Source of the DNA: Phoronis ovalis
Taxonomy: Eukaryota; Phoronida; Phoronidae
Direction: 5' to 3'
DNA length: 26,497 nt
Assembly: GCA_028565635.1 (NCBI GenBank)
Contig: JAOXYB010049835.1
Location: forward strand, 1-26,497
This document shows, one piece after another, positions 19,506 through 26,497 of this stretch. The notes beneath the pieces were generated by a model. It saw only the letters and a list, made by a program, of their open reading frames with translations. It had not been told where the DNA came from and made no database searches. Numbering within the stretch: the first letter of the stretch is position 1; every line of letters starts with the position of its first letter. The translations under genes were made by a program, and so were the position numbers.

Positions 19506-21263
19506 TTACCAATTCCTTGTGATTGATAAGTGAGTTAAATCAGATACATTTATCGGGAATTTTATCAACTGTTACTGATTTGTTTTATCTTCAAGACAAA
19601 TTGTACAAATTGTTTTAAAATTACCGTATATTTATATTGTTGTATCCTTTAATGTAATACAGGATGCAATAGGTATATCGTTGATTAAATTTACTGTTTT
19701 CATGTGATATTTACATTGACCTGTAAAATGAAATGCTGGTGATCGAGTGTTTCAGCATTAAAAAGTTTTTTTTAGGTTAGCTAGTTCAAGGAAATAAAAA
19801 TACATTTACCTTTACAGTCTAAAAATAAACAAGAAACACGAAATTGTATCTTAACACAATATCAAGAATATTTATCATTTTATTTTCTGTTATTAATACA
19901 AAAATAATTTATATATTTTTTATAAATAAGAAATAAAATAGAATAACCACGACTCAAAAATTAAAGATTAACCACCAGTGAATCGCCAATTATTTTTTTA
20001 ATTTCACTTGTTAGTTTATTCCCTAATGTTTACGAAGCTCACCTACTGTACACAACATAAAGCAAAGAGCGTATAAGAATAATTTGATATTGTGACAACT
20101 GCAAGTAAGACATTTTACAGTATAGTAGAACATTTTTACGCTCAATTTCTTACTACCATTATAAAGGTCTAATTCAAGTACAGTCTCTACTTGAACTTTT
20201 ATGGTTAAAAAGCGTCAAGTTGCATTTACTTTCAAAATAATTTGCACAAGTACTACAAATTTTTCGAATTGACCGACATCTCGACTACGTATTAAAACTC
20301 CATAAGTTTGAACCACTAAATTAATCAAACATTCTTTTTGACTCTTTTTTGTCGACCGCTAATTTTAACTTTAATTCGCCCAATCCAATTATTTACAAAA
20401 ACTTCAAAAGCATAGCAGTACCTTGCGGCAATTACTTAGACAACGGCAGTAAGTGAACTCTTATTTTGAAAATAACGTGCACTGAAAGAGACACGTTTTA
20501 GTACAGTTGTAATATTTATTTTTCGTATGTAACTTGTGCAGCAGTAAATAAAGTTTTAGGAACATAGAAATACATAAAACAATAATTTTAAAATTAAAAA
20601 AATCAGTAAATGTATTTCTTTATGGAGTGATTCTGCAATTTACCCATGACAATCCTGTGGTTAATTTTTAAATGAAAAATGTTGCTTTGCTAATATTATA
20701 TTTTAATAACACACCCATGCACGTTTATAAAAAAAAGATAATGAATGTATGTGAATTTTCCTAGTCGAAGTTTTTAAACTTTAAAAAGCCTACTTTGCTT
20801 AGTTTTGTTATACATAATAAGTTGATTTCTAAACTACAATATTTTAATAAATACATTTTAAGTGAGATCATTTTTAAATTAAAATGATTTATTGCATTTT
20901 AGTACTAGTATTCACGCGATTGTAGGTCAACGGAAAATTATTGGTGAGATACATGCCTTTTCACCGGGCCTTTTCACCCCTGACAGTGCATTATACATAA
21001 CAATTGCTGATAATGGCAGCCATCATAGCTATCTTAAATTATTCATTTAAAATTCACCTACATGGACAGTTTATATGCTATCCATGATCGACTTATATAC
21101 AATGTTCAACTTTAAGATTCAAATTTGGACTGATCTTATAAATTTCAAATATTAATTGGAGCTGAAATATTGTCGTAACGCACTCCCGGAACGCACTGGT
21201 TTAATTGGCCTCCATGTGACTTGATGTGATTATAATAATGAAATAATCTATTTTCTCATACAG
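19506..21263. other. Upstream intergenic region of the receptor gene
   Basis: It is very AT-rich with no supported coding exon. It holds a small 8-bp-arm hairpin at 20173-20195 and two CCTTTTCACC words near 20950-20980. It probably carries the promoter of the receptor gene, but no core element is convincing. Confidence 0.3.
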
Positions 21264-22006
21264 GTCCAGCAGATGCAACATCAACCATCAGTTTGAGTCA
21301 CAATTATCACATTCATTATATTCTATTTATCAAATATTTCTCTTATTACAATGGGAAGAGAATAAATACATTCCGTCGTCATTCAGTGATACGAGGCTGT
21401 GTAAAACTAAACTGGCAGAAATAATTTCTGATGAGAGCATTTCATTGAAAGTATCAGACTGAAACGAGATAGGACATACCGGCACATACTTACAAAGTAC
21501 AACAACAAAAAGGTTTTTTGTTCAGAATAAGTGCATTTTATATGTATAAACATGTTATGACTTGCAACGCTAGTACAGCTGATACTTTTTGCCTGGTTTA
21601 ATATTCAAAATGAAACAGCTGTTAGGAAATTTTTGTTTTGGGATCAATTTTGAAGTGTAGTCTATTGTCAGTGGACTGTTGGCTATAATGGCACGTCAAT
21701 TAGAAATTTTTATTTCGGATATTGTTACAAGGCACTGTTAGAATAGTGAGGCTACGTTGCTGCTAAAAAGAAGACATTTAAAGGAGCTTTAACTTTATAA
21801 TTTTAAATTTAGGTGAACAGGAAACAGTGTCGTACATTCCGTGGATCCGTTTAGACTGTCCTCAAATATATTTTATATAATGAAATAGGTGAACGATAGT
21901 ATACTTAGTATTTCTATTTGGTATCTGCTATTATGGATGTTTTGAATTAATTGTACAAACAATATAACAAAAAATAGAAAACACACATCACAGGAAGTAA
22001 ACGAAA
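21264..22006 (+). other. Possible 5' UTR exon of the receptor gene
   Basis: A splice acceptor with a pyrimidine-rich lead (TTTTCTCATACAG, ending at 21263) lies 743 bases before the receptor ATG. The stretch has several short upstream ATG frames with early stops. It could be 5' leader continuous with the coding exon; this is inferred from the acceptor alone. Confidence 0.25.
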
Positions 22007-23839
22007 ATGAAATTTATAAATTTATCTTCTGTCCGTTCTGTGCTTTTAGTTCTATATATAAACACAGCGTGGTACAGAGGTACTGCGAACTCGACGATTT
22101 CCAATAGTAACGTTACCATTGGATTTGACTCATCAACGAGAGAATATGATGTAGATACTACAAACACTTTGCCAACAACTGTAGCATACCAGGATATTAC
22201 TCTGAATGTAAATACTGGTACAACTGGCTCTGCCATCACACCTAGGCCTTCCGTAAATATCACGGAAGATACTGGCTTAAATGCTAGTGTTACAACGGAG
22301 ACTTACATCCACGTTACTGGATATGCGGATTTGAACGGAACTAAGACCAGCGAAGTTGTGTCAACACTTTATTCAAGTACAACTATGACAGTAAATAGCA
22401 CTGTCAGAACCGCAACTGGAATTATATCATACGAGAATACGACGGTAGATATCTTATTAAATATAACTACCCCGAGTTTCAGAAATGTAACAAATAACGC
22501 CGCTTTTAAATCGAATGCTACACTGAATCAAAACAACACAGAGGCATTTGGTACCACTGAAGCAAGTTCGTCAAATACAACTGAAATATCTGATGATGTC
22601 AGCACTTCATTACTAACTACAGTGAGAGGCGAAACAATCACAAATGAAGATCTGAATTCGACAACCTTAAATTGCTCTAAACCTTTCTTACTCCTAAACG
22701 AAACATTCACTAAATTACCAAATGGTAATGTAAAGATAAACGGAAGAGAGACTATTTTATCTGTTGGTGAATACGCTATACAAGCAAATGGCTCCCTCCT
22801 TATTTGTGCAAACATAATGACGCCTAGCGTATGGATACCTGAGTACCTAACCACAATAAGGGGTATTTATGTCAGTAGCTGCCTGGGTCTGTCCCTGTTA
22901 TGTTTAGCCATTAGAATTTGCCTTCAACCATGCACGCAACGATATTACTCTTGGGCTGGTAGACAACAGTTTTCACTTGTGTGCGCCATGTTTCTTTCTC
23001 ATGGCTGCCTCTTTAGTCGCGGATTCATAATGGATTATAAATATGTTTGCATGGTTATAGGCATATTAGGTCATTATACGTTTCTTGTAAGTTTTTTCTG
23101 GATTAATGTCATAATAGTAGATACATGGAAAACATTTACGTCATCAGCTCTTATAGGTACCCGAAACAAATGTAAATTGTTTTCTATCTATTCGTGCTAT
23201 GCCTGGATATTGCCAATGGTAGTAGTAGGTATTTGTATAAGTTTGGATTATTTCGTCATTGACACGACATTTCAACCAAGATATGATATTATTTGTTGGA
23301 TTTATTATCCTCATTTGTATACAATGTTAATATTTGTAGGAGCACCCCTAGCAGCGATTTTTGTTATAAATTTGATATTGTATGTGTACACTTTGGGTGT
23401 TCTAAATTTGTCTTCATTAAGGTATAACATCACTCTTAGAGAAAAAGCTAGAGACAGGGGCGTTAATGCATATATGGTTTTAATAATACTCGCAATTTTT
23501 GCTTGGGGGTTTGCTTTTGTTTATGGCATATTTTACTCTCGTGGCGATGTTTTGGAGTATTTGTTTATAACGATGACATCAATTCAAGGTGTCTTCTTGT
23601 TTTTGGTCTTAGTATGTAGGAAACAACTGTGCAAAGGGAAAGACAAGGTTCCAAAACCCACGCCACGAGTAAGCAAAAAAGCAAATGGAAGTTCTGTGTC
23701 TAGTCTTATGTCCTTGGATGAAATTTCGATGTCGACTTCACGTTCACGGTATCGTGTTCCAAGGGGATATGATAACAAGGGTTTCAACGGATCTGTCAAT
23801 AGTCCAAAAAAGAACAAAAGCAGAGAATCAAGAGCCTAG
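22007..23839 (+). CDS. Secretin/methuselah-like (class B) G protein-coupled receptor, intronless
   Basis: A complete 610-codon single exon; the ATG has A at -3. Residues 1-22 look like a signal peptide. Residues 25-220 are about one third Ser/Thr with some 16 N-glycosylation sequons over the ectodomain and no cysteine, a mucin-like stalk. A juxtamembrane part with C223, NGSLLIC (261-267) and C267 follows, as in methuselah-like receptors. Seven hydrophobic helices fall at about 282-304, 318-338, 346-371, 394-413, 433-461, 487-508 and 515-537. Class B marks are H356 and F-W-x-N in helix 3, the C348-C430 pair linking helix 3 to the second extracellular loop, and QG at 527-528 in helix 7. No GPS cleavage motif is seen, so it is not a standard adhesion receptor. 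The cytoplasmic tail is basic and serine-rich. The ligand cannot be told from sequence. Confidence 0.9.
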   Translation: MKFINLSSVRSVLLVLYINTAWYRGTANSTISNSNVTIGFDSSTREYDVDTTNTLPTTVAYQDITLNVNTGTTGSAITPRPSVNITEDTGLNASVTTETYIHVTGYADLNGTKTSEVVSTLYSSTTMTVNSTVRTATGIISYENTTVDILLNITTPSFRNVTNNAAFKSNATLNQNNTEAFGTTEASSSNTTEISDDVSTSLLTTVRGETITNEDLNSTTLNCSKPFLLLNETFTKLPNGNVKINGRETILSVGEYAIQANGSLLICANIMTPSVWIPEYLTTIRGIYVSSCLGLSLLCLAIRICLQPCTQRYYSWAGRQQFSLVCAMFLSHGCLFSRGFIMDYKYVCMVIGILGHYTFLVSFFWINVIIVDTWKTFTSSALIGTRNKCKLFSIYSCYAWILPMVVVGICISLDYFVIDTTFQPRYDIICWIYYPHLYTMLIFVGAPLAAIFVINLILYVYTLGVLNLSSLRYNITLREKARDRGVNAYMVLIILAIFAWGFAFVYGIFYSRGDVLEYLFITMTSIQGVFLFLVLVCRKQLCKGKDKVPKPTPRVSKKANGSSVSSLMSLDEISMSTSRSRYRVPRGYDNKGFNGSVNSPKKNKSRESRA

Positions 23840-24025
23840 CAAGAAATAGAGGACAATGAGAAACGTTCAAAATAATAATGAAAATTAACAATTTTACATA
23901 GCCATGCCAAGTATGAATTAAAAGGATCAGTTTAATTACTGTATGCAACTTCAAATAGCCTGATTTATTTCCATATCCACATAGAACTCTCAGCGTTGAG
24001 AGAAAAAAAAACCTATTCAAGGAAA

Positions 24026-24031
24026 AATAAA
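24026..24031 (+). terminator. Poly(A) signal of the receptor gene
   Basis: AATAAA about 190 bases after the stop codon at 23837-23839, in AT-rich sequence; the nearest clear candidate. Others lie near 24325 and 24365. Confidence 0.5.
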
Positions 24032-24049
24032 ACTTTAATAGGTTCTTTC

Positions 24050-26340
24050 ATTAAATCATTTTCAACCAGCTACCTGTTAAAAAACAGACATATGCTATGC
24101 TGTTTCGTGCTAAGAATATGCTCCTTAACATAGCGTACTAGATCTAGTATGTGAGCTTTTAGCCAGGATTCAAATTCTACTAGTTATATTATGCGTACTC
24201 GATTGTCAATTATTGATATATTCTTTAATTTACATTATGCTGTGATACTAGTCAGATGCAAATCTCCTCGTGTCGCTCTTTGGTAAGGCTTTGTAAAATT
24301 TAAAGGTTTACACATGTATTACGAAAATAAATGGGTCTTTTAAAAATTTTCATACGCATTTACAAATAAATCATTTTTACCTATTGCATGAAGATGGTAT
24401 CCGTTCAAGATGCATGTACCTTTGTTTCTATATTTTTAGTAAATCACTATCTGTAGAATAGAATTTGAAGAAAACATGGAATTTTGATCAACAGAGAATA
24501 TTTTCCACTTGCTACCCCGTATTGATCAAATCTGTTATCCGGACTATGCCATACAAACCTGTGGTGTTTTAAGGTACACAGGCAACTTTTGTTTCTAGTA
24601 TTCACATCGTGGTCACAACCTTGACATGGAAAGTGTAAATTACTATTCTATGCTGATTACTCCACGCTATTGGTTGCGAGAAATCTATATCTGATATTGA
24701 GCAAACGCTGTCATCAACGTAAATAATTTGCTTTATGATAACAGAATATCCCTGCACTTGGGAATGGGCAAAACTGAATAATTTTTTATGGTACTGTTAG
24801 GAAACTGAAAAACCAATCTAAACTATCTACTTGTTCAGTGCTTGTATGCAAAATATATGAAATCTGGAATCCGGAATCGAGTCGGAATGTCTTAGGGAGG
24901 GTTAATGAAATTATCACGATAGTATCTAAGACACAACGTAAAATGTATTATTGTCACAATGACTTTTAGTATTTTTAACACAGAAAAATTTATATTCGTT
25001 CGTAAATAAAGATTGTGGTGATGCTATTAGCTTATTAACACACAAAACGATATTTCACAAACTTGTTTTTACATAAAAAATAATTGTGTCTTATCTTTTA
25101 GTAGTGCTACTGGAGGAGAATAAGAGTTGTCTAAAGGAATTTTACTCTCAACAAATAACATAGTTCCCAATAAATCAAGCAATAAATTTAGTGCAAAATT
25201 GATCTTTCTTTTAAGTAAATGTCAAGATTTTCATCAATCCAGATCTATTGAATTAATACATTTTTTGGTAAACATCCTTACATGGTTCCCCAAGTATGTT
25301 ATATCTGTTGATGTATCACTTTAAAGCATCAACAGTCAGGTAAAAAGTGTGTAACCATGCTTATTAATGCTGAAAAAGACTACATACATCCCTCAGGGGT
25401 ATAAACAGTGCAAAAAGAATTGGATAAAAGACCAAATCAAATTAATTGTGTACTGTGCTTCTCCAACTATATCTCCATTATGTTTGTGCAGTCAAAACCT
25501 GTCGCAAACGTTAGATAAACCAAAATAAAATGGCCAGGTTTGTCCTTACTCTAGACAATAGATCTTAACATTGGCCCTGAACATCTAATCAGTATTGGAT
25601 GTACAAAACAACTTTTGCATATGTATACATTGCTCTACCATATGTGGTGTAAAATATGGCAAAAAAAACAACAGTGTTATGCACAATTATAGCACATGTC
25701 ATAGTTTATGTTCAAAGTGTGAATTGTGCTGACTAGTTCCAAGTCTTTTTCATATATAGTAACTAACAATGAAATGAGTTACCTGAAGCAATACAATCAT
25801 CAGACTCAGTTAATATTTTCAAAACTAATGTTAAAACACTTGTCAAACCAAATGTTCATTGCTGTTAAACGCTGTTAACAAATAGTAATTGATTTTGTAT
25901 ACAAGTATCACTTTGTAAAGTTCCCATTATGGTGCAACATGGGTTCTGCCAATTTATCATATTTATTTTATGTATTTAGTATTTAATTTGGTGCACTTTT
26001 AATTTTCTTCATTAGGAACATGCTATATAACTATTGTTATCACATCCTGAATACCACCGACCCCACCAAGAAAATAACTTACTAACTTTCTTGCGCGTTT
26101 TTATCGTTGGGAATTTTTCCATCAATCTGATCTGTATTGTTGTGATCTGTACACAGCCTTTTGTTGTTTTATACCTAAATATATCAAATCAAAGTTCACT
26201 GGGGAACCTCAAATACTCCATGACAAACATTTTTCGACAAGTGAAAAAAGGGAAATATGTTTCTAGCATGAATCACACATAAAACCGCCACTGGACCTCC
26301 GCATCCCCTACGTATACGTACACCCCTTCTAAACAAGACT
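24050..26340. other. Intergenic sequence without recognised genes
   Basis: No coding exon on either strand shows splice sites plus family resemblance; the open stretches at 25127-25324 and 26034-26282 look like chance. A 14-bp perfect palindrome (TACTAGATCTAGTA) lies at 24136-24149 and a 12-bp one (TACGTATACGTA) at 26309-26320. Confidence 0.45.
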
Positions 26341-26497
26341 TTCATCACCAAAAACTATGACCCTAAGTAAAACCAAGTCCTAAAAAGTAACCCTTTTTGC
26401 TCAAAACTTCCGGTTTTCATAGTTACTCTAAACGCGTAACACGCGTAGTCCTCAAAAACGTACCCTTTTCACGCGATTTTGATAAAAAGAGCATGTG
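26341..26497. repeat. CpG-rich degenerate tandem repeat, cut by the window edge
   Basis: TCCTAAAAAGTAACCCTTTT (from 26378) and TCCTCAAAAACGTACCCTTT (from 26449) are related units about 71 bases apart. Their upstream parts (from about 26356 and 26421) also align loosely. ACGCGT appears twice in the second unit. This looks like the edge of an interspersed or satellite repeat continuing to the right. Confidence 0.5.

Overview
The window looks like nuclear DNA of an invertebrate animal, most likely a lophotrochozoan such as a mollusc. It is AT-rich (about two thirds by eye). It has GT-AG introns, AATAAA poly(A) signals, a decayed LINE, and a TGACCT-rich dispersed repeat of a kind I associate with bivalve genomes. 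The species cannot be fixed from the sequence. Nothing prokaryotic is present.

Three protein-coding genes are supported. (1) 680-6145, plus strand: a complete 12-exon gene whose spliced product (655 aa) fits the KAR5/GEX1/Brambleberry family, which acts in nuclear fusion. It has a signal peptide, a six-cysteine lumenal domain, coiled coils, three membrane segments, and a C-terminal Cys/His cluster of the kind C-x9-C-x3-C-x6-C-x2-H. (2) 8167-11976, minus strand: one long exon for a 1269-aa, largely disordered protein of unknown function. It carries three near-identical KVTFA motifs that look like protein phosphatase 1 docking sites. Its 5' UTR is probably spliced, with an exon at 12062-12218 and perhaps a first exon near 19252-19375. 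(3) 22007-23839, plus strand: an intronless 610-aa seven-transmembrane receptor of the secretin/methuselah-like (class B) type with a mucin-like N-glycosylated ectodomain.

Layout: 1-200 holds a broken LINE on the minus strand. Genes 1 and 2 converge, with poly(A) signals at 6244, 6681 (plus) and 7064 (minus). The 7 kb between 12219 and 19251 looks like a non-coding 5' intron of gene 2. It contains a 25-bp tandem duplication, a block of TGACCT repeats and a cluster of inverted repeats, including a 55-nt hairpin with perfect 27-bp arms. Genes 2 and 3 appear to diverge from about 19.4-21.3 kb, where there is a CTCF-like motif. The last 2.5 kb has no recognisable gene and ends in a CpG-rich degenerate tandem repeat cut by the window edge.

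The three genes do not form an obvious joint pathway; animal neighbours need not be related. The points most worth following are the triple PP1-docking-like array in an unrecognised disordered protein, the conserved-looking Cys/His tail of the Brambleberry-like protein, and the palindrome cluster.
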